Of a stretch of DNA of 12,993 nucleotides, positions 1-7,195 are shown piece after piece. The notes beneath the pieces were generated by a model. It did no database searches. It was given only the letters and a program-made list of their open reading frames with translations, and was not told where the DNA came from. The translations under genes were made by a program, and so were the position numbers. Numbering within the stretch: the stretch's first letter is position 1; every line of letters begins with the position of its first letter. Origin of the DNA: Desulfobulbus sp. (lineage in GTDB: Bacteria > Pseudomonadota > Gammaproteobacteria > Burkholderiales > Rhodocyclaceae); NCBI GenBank assembly GCA_009782025.1, contig WQUQ01000137.1, positions 1 to 12,993 of the forward strand, read 5' to 3'.

Positions 1-172
1 AGGTGGCATCGACCCGGCCGCTGTTCACCCGCACTTCGCCGCTGCGCAGGATGCGGTACAGGTGGCTTTTGGGGACGCCCTTGCAGTGGCGGATCAGGAA
101 ATTGTCGAGACGCTGGCCTTGCGTTTCGTCGCCGATCACCCAGTGAGTGACGGAATTGTTACCAGCAAACAT
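1..172 (-). CDS. rluC: RluC, 23S rRNA pseudouridine synthase (5' end only)
   Basis: This is the N-terminal 57 codons of a minus-strand gene that runs off the left edge. The reading frame begins [16 protein letters not shown] and contains an S4 RNA-binding domain with the characteristic run [20 protein letters not shown], followed by [15 protein letters not shown]. In the RluC/RluD family the S4 domain precedes the pseudouridine synthase catalytic domain, which lies outside the window. RluC isomerises uridines 955, 2504 and 2580 of E. coli 23S rRNA. The start is the ATG whose complement is at 170-172, preceded on the minus strand by a GGAA stretch at a suitable distance. The divergent arrangement with rne is the same as in E. 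coli and supports RluC over RluD or TruC. Confidence 0.88.
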   Translation of the reverse strand, partial: MFAGNNSVTHWVIGDETQGQRLDNFLIRHCKGVPKSHLYRILRSGEVRVNSGRVDAT

Positions 173-572
173 CGTTTTCCAATATACTGCCCCCGTTTTA
201 CGTCTTGGTTTGCAAGAAATCCAGAACCGTCAGACCGTCCGCCCCGCATCGTTGCGCGGCTATCGTGCGGCAGGCTCGGAGATTTCACTTGTGCGACCGG
301 CGCAAGCCAGACCAACGTAATTCGACTGGTCAAGTTCACTCACCAGAATAAAGTAGTGATGTTAATGGATTAGCCCGCTTCAAGCACGCACGGATCGCCC
401 GTTGCAGGAATTTCCGGGCCGCACGGTCAATATCCGCGGCCCTTGTTTTGAACCAGCACATTCTCCCCCTCGCCGATGCCTTCTCTCATGACGCAAACCG
501 GGAACTGAAACTGTCGCTGCCTGCATGGGCGTTTCGTTGCCGTGCGCAAAAGCGCGCGGGAGCCTCAATACA
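173..572. other. Divergent rluC/rne intergenic region and rne leader
   Basis: This 400-bp gap between divergent genes must carry both promoters. It is less GC-rich than the genes on either side, especially at 310-370. I could not find a convincing sigma-70 pair for either gene. The best plus-strand candidate is a TTCACT at 335-340 with a poor -10 (GATGTT, 358-363), which is too weak to call. RNase E genes commonly have a long untranslated leader through which the enzyme controls its own mRNA; the 200 or so bases before 573 are the likely equivalent. The open frames that cross this region are antisense to rluC or have no family features. Confidence 0.6.
416..450 (+). promoter_or_regulatory. 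GC-rich hairpin with T-rich tail in the rne leader
   Basis: A perfect 7-bp stem GGGCCGC (416-422) / GCGGCCC (436-442) closes a 13-base loop and is followed at once by TTGTTTTG. The shape resembles an intrinsic terminator or attenuator, although the T tract is interrupted by G. It lies about 120 bases before the rne start, inside the expected 5' untranslated region. It could be a premature-termination site or a structural element used in RNase E autoregulation. Only the pairing is seen; the role is inferred. Confidence 0.4.
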
Positions 573-3233
573 ATGAAACGCATGCTCTTCAATGCGACAC
601 AGGCGGAAGAACTCCGTGTCGCCATTGTCGATGGTCAAAAACTGATCGATCTCGACATTGAATCCGCCGCCAAGGAACAACGCAAAAGCAACATCTACAA
701 AGGCATCATCACCCGCGTCGAACCGTCGCTCGAAGCCTGCTTCGTCGATTACGGCGCCGAGCGCCACGGCTTTCTGCCGTTCAAGGAAATCTCCCGCGCC
801 TATTTCCAACCGGGTGTCGAGGCCAGCAAGGCCAAGATCAACGAGGCGCTGAAAGAAGGCCAGGAACTCATTGTTCAGGTCGACAAGGATGAGCGCGGCA
901 ACAAAGGCGCGGCGCTGACCACCTACATCTCACTGGCGGGCCGCTACCTCGTGCTGATGCCGAACAATCCGCGCGGCGGCGGCGTCTCGCGCCGCGTCGA
1001 CGGCGACGAGCGCACCGAACTGCGCGAGGTCATGGATCAGCTCGAAGTGCCCGGCGGCATGAGCCTGATTGCCCGCACCGCCGCCATCGGCCGCCAGGCC
1101 GAAGAATTGCAGTGGGATTTGAACTACCTGCTGCAACTGTGGGGCGCCATCGAAGGGGCGGCCAAACAGCAGAGCGGCGCTTTCCTGATCTATCTCGAAG
1201 GTTCGCTGGTCATCCGCGCCATCCGTGACTACTTCCAGCCGGATATTGGCGAGATCCTGATCGACACGGATGAAATCTACAACCAGGCGCGCACCTTCAT
1301 GGATACGGTGATGCCGGGCAACGTCAATCGCGTCAAACGCTACCGCGACGACGTGCCGCTCTTTTCGCGCTTCCAGATCGAACACCAGATCGAAACCGCC
1401 TTCGCCCGCCAGGTCAACCTGCCCTCCGGCGGCGCCATCGTCATCGACCACACCGAGGCGCTGGTCGCCGTCGATGTGAACTCGGGCCGCGCCACCAAAG
1501 GCTCCGACATCGAGGAAACGGCCTTCAAGACCAATCTCGAAGCGGCCGAGGAACTGGCCCGCCAGTTGCGCCTGCGCGACCTGGGCGGCCTGATCGTCAT
1601 CGACTTCATCGACATGGAAAGCAGCAAGAACCAGCGCGAAGTCGAAAACCGCCTGCGCGACGGCCTGCGCTTCGACCGCGCCCGCGTCCAGATGGGCAAG
1701 ATCAGCCGTTTTGGCCTGATGGAACTGTCGCGCCAGCGGCTGCGCCCGGCGCTCGCCGAAACCAGCTACATCTCCTGCCCGCGCTGCACCGGCACCGGCC
1801 ACATCCGCTCCACCGAATCGGCGGCCCTGCACATCCTGCGCATCCTCGAAGAAGAAGCGATGAAGGAAAACACCGGCGCAGTTCACGTGCAGATGCCGGT
1901 CGACGTCGCCACCTTCCTGCTCAACGAAAAGCGCCCGGACATCGCCGCCATCGAATTGCGGCACAAGGTCAACATTCTGCTGATCCCCAATGTCCATCTG
2001 GAGACGCCGGCCCACGCCATCACCCGCCTGCGCCACGAGGATCTGAACAACGACGATCCCCGCGAACCCTCCTACCGCATGGTCGACGCTCCGAACGAGG
2101 AAGCGATCAAGCTCGCCACCCAGCAAGAATTGGCCAAGCCCCGCCAGGAAGCCGTGGTCAAGGGCATCTCGCCGGAACAGCCGGCACCGGTGGTCAGCGA
2201 AAAGGCGGCCGCCGCCGCCGTCATTCCGACGCCGCAGGAAGGCGTCGGCCTGTTCGCCAGGATCGCCTCCTGGTTCCGCGGCAGCCCGAAACCGGTGGAA
2301 CAGCCAGCGCCCGCCCCGGAGCCGGCGCGCAAACCGCGCCAGAGCCGCAACGAAAACCGGCGCGAACGCGGCGAAGGCCGGGGTGAAAATCGCAGCGACG
2401 GCCGCCGTGGCGGCCGCAACGGCAACCGCCGCGACGAGGAACGCGGCAGCCGTAATGAACGCAATGACCGCCCAGCCGAGCGCGCCCCGGCCGACGAGGC
2501 CGCCGCTGTTCCGACCGTCAGCGGCGAGCGCAAGGAACGCCGCCCGCGCGGTGAAAAACGCGAAAAAGCCGAACAACGGCCAGCGCCGGAAGCCGGCGAA
2601 AACCGCCTGCCGGTCGAAGCCGCCATCTCGCCCGCCCTGCCGCTCGCCAGCGCCGATACCCAGGAAGCTGCCAACGGCGAAGAAGGCGCCCGTCGGCGCG
2701 GCCGGCGCGGCGGTCGCGGCCGTGGCGAAGGGCGACGTCAGGAAGGCGAAACCGTCGCCGCCGAAGCGTCAACCGGTGTTGACGAAGCGGTAGCGCCCCT
2801 GCCCGACAGCGACGTCACCGCTCTGCTGGAAACCGCCGCCGAGCAGCCCGTTACCGTCATTCCGACGGAAACCGTGGCGTTTGAGCCGGCACAGCCCGAG
2901 GTCGTCGAACCGGTGCAAACGCTCCCCGCCGCCGAGCCGGCGGTCGAGATTGCGGCCGAGGAAATGCCGCCGCCCGCCGCCATCATCGTCGCCGAACCCG
3001 TGGCGGTCGTTGCCGAAGCCAGCGCGCCGGAGCCGGTTGCCGCCAGCGCGCCGATCGAGGTCGCCACAGCGGATCTGCAACAGACACTGGCCGACAGTGG
3101 CCTGGTTCTGATTCAGACCACGGCCGCCGCCGTCGCCCAGCCCGAACCGCCCGTTCGCCTCGGCCGGCCGCGCAAGGCCCATGCCGGTCAGGCCGCCGAC
3201 GAACCGCTGATGATGGTTGAAACCCGGAAATAA
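573..3233 (+). CDS. rne: Ribonuclease E
   Basis: Essential endoribonuclease of 886 residues that starts mRNA decay, processes 5S rRNA and tRNA precursors, and scaffolds the degradosome at the inner membrane. The protein opens MKRMLFNATQAEELRVAIVDG, matching the start of E. coli RNase E. I therefore chose the ATG at 573 (GGGAG at 558-562) over an in-frame ATG at 525. The S1 domain is at about residues 37-120. The two metal-binding catalytic aspartates are D301 (VAVDVNS) and D344 (VIDFIDM). The Zn-link is CPRC, C402 and C405. All are offset by two from E. coli D303, D346, C404 and C407. After about residue 520 the protein becomes a low-complexity scaffold. It has a short amphipathic segment at 557-571 (GVGLFARIASWFRG) that probably binds membrane, Arg-rich RNA-binding stretches near 585-640 and 705-722, and a Pro/Ala/Glu-rich tail. 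The scaffold is shorter than in E. coli (1061 residues in total). Confidence 0.97.
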   Translation: MKRMLFNATQAEELRVAIVDGQKLIDLDIESAAKEQRKSNIYKGIITRVEPSLEACFVDYGAERHGFLPFKEISRAYFQPGVEASKAKINEALKEGQELIVQVDKDERGNKGAALTTYISLAGRYLVLMPNNPRGGGVSRRVDGDERTELREVMDQLEVPGGMSLIARTAAIGRQAEELQWDLNYLLQLWGAIEGAAKQQSGAFLIYLEGSLVIRAIRDYFQPDIGEILIDTDEIYNQARTFMDTVMPGNVNRVKRYRDDVPLFSRFQIEHQIETAFARQVNLPSGGAIVIDHTEALVAVDVNSGRATKGSDIEETAFKTNLEAAEELARQLRLRDLGGLIVIDFIDMESSKNQREVENRLRDGLRFDRARVQMGKISRFGLMELSRQRLRPALAETSYISCPRCTGTGHIRSTESAALHILRILEEEAMKENTGAVHVQMPVDVATFLLNEKRPDIAAIELRHKVNILLIPNVHLETPAHAITRLRHEDLNNDDPREPSYRMVDAPNEEAIKLATQQELAKPRQEAVVKGISPEQPAPVVSEKAAAAAVIPTPQEGVGLFARIASWFRGSPKPVEQPAPAPEPARKPRQSRNENRRERGEGRGENRSDGRRGGRNGNRRDEERGSRNERNDRPAERAPADEAAAVPTVSGERKERRPRGEKREKAEQRPAPEAGENRLPVEAAISPALPLASADTQEAANGEEGARRRGRRGGRGRGEGRRQEGETVAAEASTGVDEAVAPLPDSDVTALLETAAEQPVTVIPTETVAFEPAQPEVVEPVQTLPAAEPAVEIAAEEMPPPAAIIVAEPVAVVAEASAPEPVAASAPIEVATADLQQTLADSGLVLIQTTAAAVAQPEPPVRLGRPRKAHAGQAADEPLMMVETRK

Positions 3234-3265
3234 GCCAGTGATCCGCTGACTTGCGGCTAATTCCA

Positions 3266-3300
3266 TAAAAGGGGAACGTGTTCAACACGTTCCCCTTTTA
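3266..3300 (+). terminator. Strong palindromic terminator after rne
   Basis: A perfect 17-bp inverted repeat is centred on C3283, with arms TAAAAGGGGAACGTGTT (3266-3282) and its complement (3284-3300). The GC part, GGGGAACG/CGTTCCCC, is flanked by AAAA on the left and TTTTA on the right. This fits a Rho-independent terminator that starts 32 bp after the rne stop and could also work in reverse. It separates rne from the ynb cluster, leaving only 30 bp before ynbA. Confidence 0.88.
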
Positions 3301-3330
3301 CCATCTGTCCGCTCTTGTCACGGCGCCAAC

Positions 3331-3942
3331 ATGCTGACCATCTATCAACTGAAATCGCGGTTCCAGGGGCTGCTCCGGCCGCTCACCCAAGCGCTCGCCC
3401 AAGCCAGCGTCACCGCCAATGCCGTGACCCTGTTTGCCCTGTTCGTCTCCTTGGCGCTGGGCGGTTTCCTGTTTCTTTTCGGCCCCGAGCAGCCGCGCTG
3501 GTTTTTGCTGCTGCCGCTGTGGATGTTCCTGCGCATGGCGCTGAATGCCATCGACGGCATGCTGGCCCGGGAATTCGGCCAGAAATCGGCGCTCGGCGCT
3601 TATCTCAACGAACTGTCCGACGTTTTTTCCGACGCCGCGCTGTACTTGCCTTTTGTCCTCATCGCGCCGCTCGGTTGGGGCAGCGTCGGCAGCGTCATCT
3701 TTCTGGCTGCCGTTTCCGAGATGGCCGGGGCGCTCGGCCCGATGATCGGCGCACCACGTCAATACGACGGCCCGCTGGGCAAGAGCGACCGCGCCTTTCT
3801 CTTCGGCGCGCTCGGCCTCTGGCTGGGTTTGGCCGGCAGTTTGCCGGGCTGGATTTTCTGGCTCTTTCCGGCCGCCGCCGTCGCCATCCTGCTCAATATC
3901 GTCAATCGCATCCGCAGCGGTCTGGAGGCCGCATCCCGATGA
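3331..3942 (+). CDS. ynbA: CDP-alcohol phosphatidyltransferase, YnbA type
   Basis: Integral membrane protein of 203 residues from the CDP-alcohol phosphatidyltransferase family. These enzymes displace CMP from CDP-diacylglycerol with an alcohol or polyol phosphate. The family motif runs from residue 72 to 97: N72-AI-D75-G-ML-A-R80, eight residues, G89, N93, D97. The canonical form has aspartate at all four acidic positions, so the first and third are Asn here. From memory, E. coli YnbA has the same two Asn and the same start (xTxYQxK) and length (about 201), so this is a subfamily trait. A further aspartate is at 101. Several hydrophobic helices fit the usual six-span fold. No clear Shine-Dalgarno precedes the ATG at 3331; the start rests on similarity to YnbA. 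It is the first gene of the cluster, and its TGA overlaps the ynbC ATG. The head-group acceptor is unknown. Confidence 0.9.
   Translation: MLTIYQLKSRFQGLLRPLTQALAQASVTANAVTLFALFVSLALGGFLFLFGPEQPRWFLLLPLWMFLRMALNAIDGMLAREFGQKSALGAYLNELSDVFSDAALYLPFVLIAPLGWGSVGSVIFLAAVSEMAGALGPMIGAPRQYDGPLGKSDRAFLFGALGLWLGLAGSLPGWIFWLFPAAAVAILLNIVNRIRSGLEAASR
3924..3928 (+). promoter_or_regulatory. Ribosome binding site for ynbC
   Basis: GGAGG inside the end of ynbA lies 10 bases before the ATG at 3939 and 22 before the alternative ATG at 3951. It therefore decides in favour of 3939, which overlaps the ynbA stop as ATGA. Confidence 0.75.
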
Positions 3943-5753
3943 CACTCCCGATGACACGTCCCGTTGAAGAGCATCACTTTTCCACGCATGACGGCGAATC
4001 CCTGTTCTACCGCCGCTGGCCCACAATCAGCCCGGAGCGGCGTGGCGCGGTGGTCATGTTCCATCGCGGTCACGAGCATGGCGGACGCATGGCGCATCTG
4101 GTCGATGAACTGAATCTGCCGGATTTCGATTTCTACGCCTGGGATGCCCGCGGCCACGGCCGCTCGCCCGGCCCGCGCGGTTATTCGCCGAGCTTCGCCC
4201 ATTCGGTGCGCGACGTGCAGACCTTCGTCGAGCATCTGCGCACTGCCTGGGGCATCGCCGAAGAGGACATGGCGGTGCTTGCCCAGAGCGTCGGGGCGGT
4301 GCTCATCTCGACCTGGGCGCACGATTACGCGCCGCGCGTGCGCTGTCTGGCGCTGGCTTCGCCGGCTTTCAAGGTCAAGCTGTACGTGCCTTTCGCCCGG
4401 CCCGGCTTGAAATTGCAGCAAAAATTGCGCGGCAATTTCTTCGTCAATAGCTACGTCAAGTCAAAATTCCTGACCCATGACCCGGAGCGTCAGGCGTCTT
4501 ACGACAGCGACCCGCTGATTACCCGGCCCATCTCGGTCAATATCCTTCTCGCCCTCTACGAAGCGGCGGAACGGATCGTCGCCGACGCCCAGGCCATCAC
4601 CATCCCGACCCAGTTGCTCATTTCCGGCGCTGACTGGGTGGTGCACCACGGCCCGCAGCACGATTTTTTCGCCCGCCTGGGAACGACGGAGAAGGAAAAG
4701 CACGTTCTCGACGGCTTCTACCACGATACGTTCAGCGAAAAGGATCGCCAGCAAGCCGTCGACAAGGCTCGCGCTTTCATCCTGCGCCAGTTTGCCGCGC
4801 CCTGGTCGCGGCCCGATCTGCGCCAGGCGCACCGCCATGGGGCGACATTCGACGAAGCTCGGGAACTCGCCCGCCCGCTGTCGACGCTCAGCCCGAAAGG
4901 GCTTTATTGGGCGATCTACCGGGCCAACATGAAACTGGGCGGGCTACTGTCCCAAGGCGTCGCCCTTGGCCACGCCACCGGCTTCGATTCCGGCAGCACG
5001 CTCGACTACGTTTATCGTAATACGCCCGCCGGCCTCGGTCCCGTCGGCCGGGCCATCGACCGGCAATATCTGAACGCCATCGGCTGGAAAGGCATTCGCC
5101 AGCGCAAGGCGCATATCGAGGAACTGCTGCGCACGGCGCTGGAGCGCTTGCAGAATGAAGGACGTTCCCTGCGCGTTCTCGACATCGCCGCCGGTCATGG
5201 CCGTTACGTGCTCGAAGCCCTGGAAACCTGGCAAACTTCGGGCGGCCCGCGCCCCGAATCCATCCTGTTGCGCGATTTCAGCGAACTCAACGTGCGTCAG
5301 GGGCAGAGCCTGATCGCCGAAAAGGGCATGACCGACATCGCCCGTTTCGTCCAGGGCGACGCCTTCGACCGCGCCAGCATCGCCGCCGTGTCGCCCAGGC
5401 CGACCGTCGGCATCGTCTCCGGCCTCTACGAGCTATTCCCGGATAACGACGCCGTTGCCGCCTCGCTGGCCGGCATGGCCGACGCCATCGAACCCGGCGG
5501 CTATCTGATCTACACCGGGCAGCCCTGGCACCCGCAACTGGAATTGATCGCCCGCGCCCTGACCAGCCACCGGGGCGGCCAAGCCTGGGTCATGCGCCGC
5601 CGCACCCAGGCGGAAATGGATCAACTGGTGGCCGCCGCCGGTTTCGAGAAAATCGACCAGCGCATTGATGAATGGGGCATTTTCACCGTGTCTCTGGCGC
5701 GTCGCTTGGATAAAAACCTCGTCGAGAGTGGAGCGTTGGGGAGTCGAGAGTGA
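3939..5753 (+). CDS. ynbC: Alpha/beta hydrolase-methyltransferase fusion, YnbC type
   Basis: Two-domain protein of 604 residues resembling E. coli YnbC (about 585). Residues 1 to about 285 form an alpha/beta hydrolase of the lysophospholipase/monoglyceride lipase style. An oxyanion-loop motif HRGHEH is at 42-47 and WDARGHGRSPG follows. The nucleophile is S117 in AQSVG, and D232 (SGADWVVHH) and H262 (DGFYHD) complete the likely triad. Residues about 400-590 form a class I S-adenosylmethionine methyltransferase, with motif I DIAAGHG at 415-421 and GLYELFPDN further on. There is no signal peptide or membrane span, so it is probably cytoplasmic or peripheral. The fusion suggests deacylation or de-esterification and methylation of the same lipid or head group; substrates are unknown. 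The last dozen or so residues (LVESGALGSRE) are encoded by a palindromic repeat and lie outside the domain. Confidence 0.88.
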   Translation: MTLPMTRPVEEHHFSTHDGESLFYRRWPTISPERRGAVVMFHRGHEHGGRMAHLVDELNLPDFDFYAWDARGHGRSPGPRGYSPSFAHSVRDVQTFVEHLRTAWGIAEEDMAVLAQSVGAVLISTWAHDYAPRVRCLALASPAFKVKLYVPFARPGLKLQQKLRGNFFVNSYVKSKFLTHDPERQASYDSDPLITRPISVNILLALYEAAERIVADAQAITIPTQLLISGADWVVHHGPQHDFFARLGTTEKEKHVLDGFYHDTFSEKDRQQAVDKARAFILRQFAAPWSRPDLRQAHRHGATFDEARELARPLSTLSPKGLYWAIYRANMKLGGLLSQGVALGHATGFDSGSTLDYVYRNTPAGLGPVGRAIDRQYLNAIGWKGIRQRKAHIEELLRTALERLQNEGRSLRVLDIAAGHGRYVLEALETWQTSGGPRPESILLRDFSELNVRQGQSLIAEKGMTDIARFVQGDAFDRASIAAVSPRPTVGIVSGLYELFPDNDAVAASLAGMADAIEPGGYLIYTGQPWHPQLELIARALTSHRGGQAWVMRRRTQAEMDQLVAAAGFEKIDQRIDEWGIFTVSLARRLDKNLVESGALGSRE

Positions 5754-5788
5754 CCCCCAGACACAACGCTCGACTCTCCACTCTCGAC
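5721..5788. repeat. Palindromic GTCGAGAGTG repeat across the ynbC/ynbD junction
   Basis: GTCGAGAGTG occurs directly at 5721-5730 and 5743-5752 and inverted at 5779-5788. The longest arms are GTCGAGAGTGGAG (5721-5733) and its complement (5776-5788). Two further pairs nest inside: GAGCGTTG (5731-5738) with CAACGCTC (5764-5771), and GAGTCGAG (5741-5748) with CTCGACTC (5769-5776). Because these overlap, alternative foldings compete. Similar GAGAGTCGAGAGT runs occur, to my recollection, as dispersed intergenic repeats in betaproteobacteria. Here the repeat covers the stop of one gene and the start of the next. Confidence 0.75.
5738..5743 (+). promoter_or_regulatory. Ribosome binding site for ynbD inside the repeat
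   Basis: GGGGAG stands 6 bases before the GTG at 5750. Both this site and the GTG lie within the palindromic repeat, so the repeat supplies the translation start of ynbD, and pairing with 5764-5788 could hide it. Confidence 0.6.
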
Positions 5789-7195
5789 CCTCGATTTCCC
5801 AAAAACGAAAACGCCCGCTGGCTGCCCGCCGCCTTCGGGCGCGGCCTGCTCTGGCTGCTTTTTCTCGGGCCGTTTTTCTTTCTCAGCTACGGCTTCGCCA
5901 ACCAGCAGGCCGCGCAAACAGCCGCCACCACCGGCGTCGGCAGCGTCGTTTTCGCCTGGGAGCGCGGTATTCCCTTCTGGCCGTGGACCATCATTCCCTA
6001 CTGGTCGATCGACCTGCTCTATGGCCTCGCCTTTCTCTGCTGCCGCGACCAACGGGCGACCAACGGCCTCGGCTTGCGTCTGTTGAGCGCGCAGGTCATC
6101 TGTATCATCTGCTTTCTGCTGTGGCCCTTGCATTTCAGCTTCGCGCGACCGCCGGTCGAGGGCGTTTCCGGCCTGTTGTTCAACGCGCTGGCGAATTTTG
6201 ATCTGCCCTACAACCAGGCCCCCTCGCTGCATATTGCGCTGCTCGTCATCATCTGGCGGCAGTTCGCCGGGTTTGCCGCCGCCGGGTTTGCCACCCGTCC
6301 CGTGCGCTGGCTGATTCACGCCTGGGCCTTGCTGATCGGCCTGTCGGTGCTCACCACCTGGCAGCACCATTTCATCGACGTACCGACGGGATTTGCCGTC
6401 GGGCTGCTCTGCCTCTGGCTCTGGCCGGAGCAAGGCGGCACGCCTTTACGCCAGGCGGCGACGCGCCGTCCCGCGCTGGCCCTGCGCTATCTGTTTGGCG
6501 CGGCGCTGTTTTTCGCCGCCGCGCTGTTATCAGGTACAGCCCTGGGCGGCATCGGCCTCTTGCTGTGCTGGCCGGCGCTCGCGCTGACGCTGGCGACCTT
6601 CAACTACGCCTGGGCCGGCGCGGCAGGATTTCAGAAGCACGAGGGGCGGCACTCGCTGGCGGCGCGCTGGCTGTTCGCGCCCTACACACTGGCCGCCTGG
6701 ATCAATTCGCGGCTGTGGACGCGGCGCAATCCCCAGCCCGACCGCATTGCCGGCGATGTCTGGCTCGGACGGCTGCCCACGACAAACGAATTCGCCGCCT
6801 GGGCCAAACAGCGCGGCGGCCAGGCGGCGCTGTTCGATCTGACCGCCGAACTGCCCGCCCCCCGCCTGCCGGCGGCTGCCCGCTACACCGGCCTGCCCTG
6901 CCTTGACCTGACGCCCGTGTCTGCCGCCAGCCTGGCGGACGCCGTGCGCCAATTGGCGGCGCTGCAACGCGCCCAGCCGGATGGCGCCATCTGGATCGCC
7001 TGCGCCCTCGGCGTATCGCGCAGCGCCAGCGTGGCGGCGGCCTGGCTGTGCGCCGCGCCGGAAAAAACGATAACCGTCCAGGAAGCCATCATGCAGCTTC
7101 AGTCGGCGCGCCCGCATGTCGTCCTTGGCGCGGAAAGCATCGCCTGCCTCGAAGCATTTCACCGGGGCCTCTTTCGCCATGAACATGCCCGCTGA
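5750..7195 (+). CDS. ynbD: PAP2 phosphatase-dual-specificity phosphatase fusion, YnbD type
   Basis: Membrane protein of 481 residues with a GTG start overlapping the ynbC stop (GTGA). Residues 29-290 are hydrophobic with about eight spans and carry PAP2/Aur1-like motifs. These are R133-P134 (FARPP), PSLH with H161, and QHHFIDVPTG with H206 and D210 in the H-x3-D arrangement. This type removes phosphate from lipid phosphates or moves phospho-head groups. Residues about 330-475 form a dual-specificity phosphatase with the Cys-phosphate loop C418-ALGVS-R424 and probable general acid D386. With the N-terminus inside and eight spans, the PAP2 histidines face the periplasm and the Cys phosphatase faces the cytoplasm. 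PTPMT1-type enzymes of this fold dephosphorylate phosphatidylglycerophosphate, so a similar role on the YnbA product is a reasonable inference. The first 18 or so residues are repeat-derived and charged, and probably not original. Confidence 0.88.
   Translation: MTPRHNARLSTLDPRFPKNENARWLPAAFGRGLLWLLFLGPFFFLSYGFANQQAAQTAATTGVGSVVFAWERGIPFWPWTIIPYWSIDLLYGLAFLCCRDQRATNGLGLRLLSAQVICIICFLLWPLHFSFARPPVEGVSGLLFNALANFDLPYNQAPSLHIALLVIIWRQFAGFAAAGFATRPVRWLIHAWALLIGLSVLTTWQHHFIDVPTGFAVGLLCLWLWPEQGGTPLRQAATRRPALALRYLFGAALFFAAALLSGTALGGIGLLLCWPALALTLATFNYAWAGAAGFQKHEGRHSLAARWLFAPYTLAAWINSRLWTRRNPQPDRIAGDVWLGRLPTTNEFAAWAKQRGGQAALFDLTAELPAPRLPAAARYTGLPCLDLTPVSAASLADAVRQLAALQRAQPDGAIWIACALGVSRSASVAAAWLCAAPEKTITVQEAIMQLQSARPHVVLGAESIACLEAFHRGLFRHEHAR

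Noticed and set aside
62..373. A 103-codon plus-strand open frame in the rluC/rne region
   Set aside because: Its first third is antisense to rluC and the rest shows no family features or good ribosome binding site.
525..572. Upstream ATG that would lengthen RNase E by 16 residues
   Set aside because: The conserved family start MKRMLxNAT begins at 573 and has its own GGGAG upstream.
930..2576. A 548-codon open frame on the minus strand
   Set aside because: It is antisense to the conserved rne gene; its composition (Ala/Gly/Asp/Phe-rich) is the usual product of reading a high-GC gene backwards.
3315..3938. In-frame 5' extension of ynbC across ynbA
   Set aside because: The frame is open only as a shadow of ynbA; GGAGG at 3924 and the ATGA overlap place the true start at 3939.
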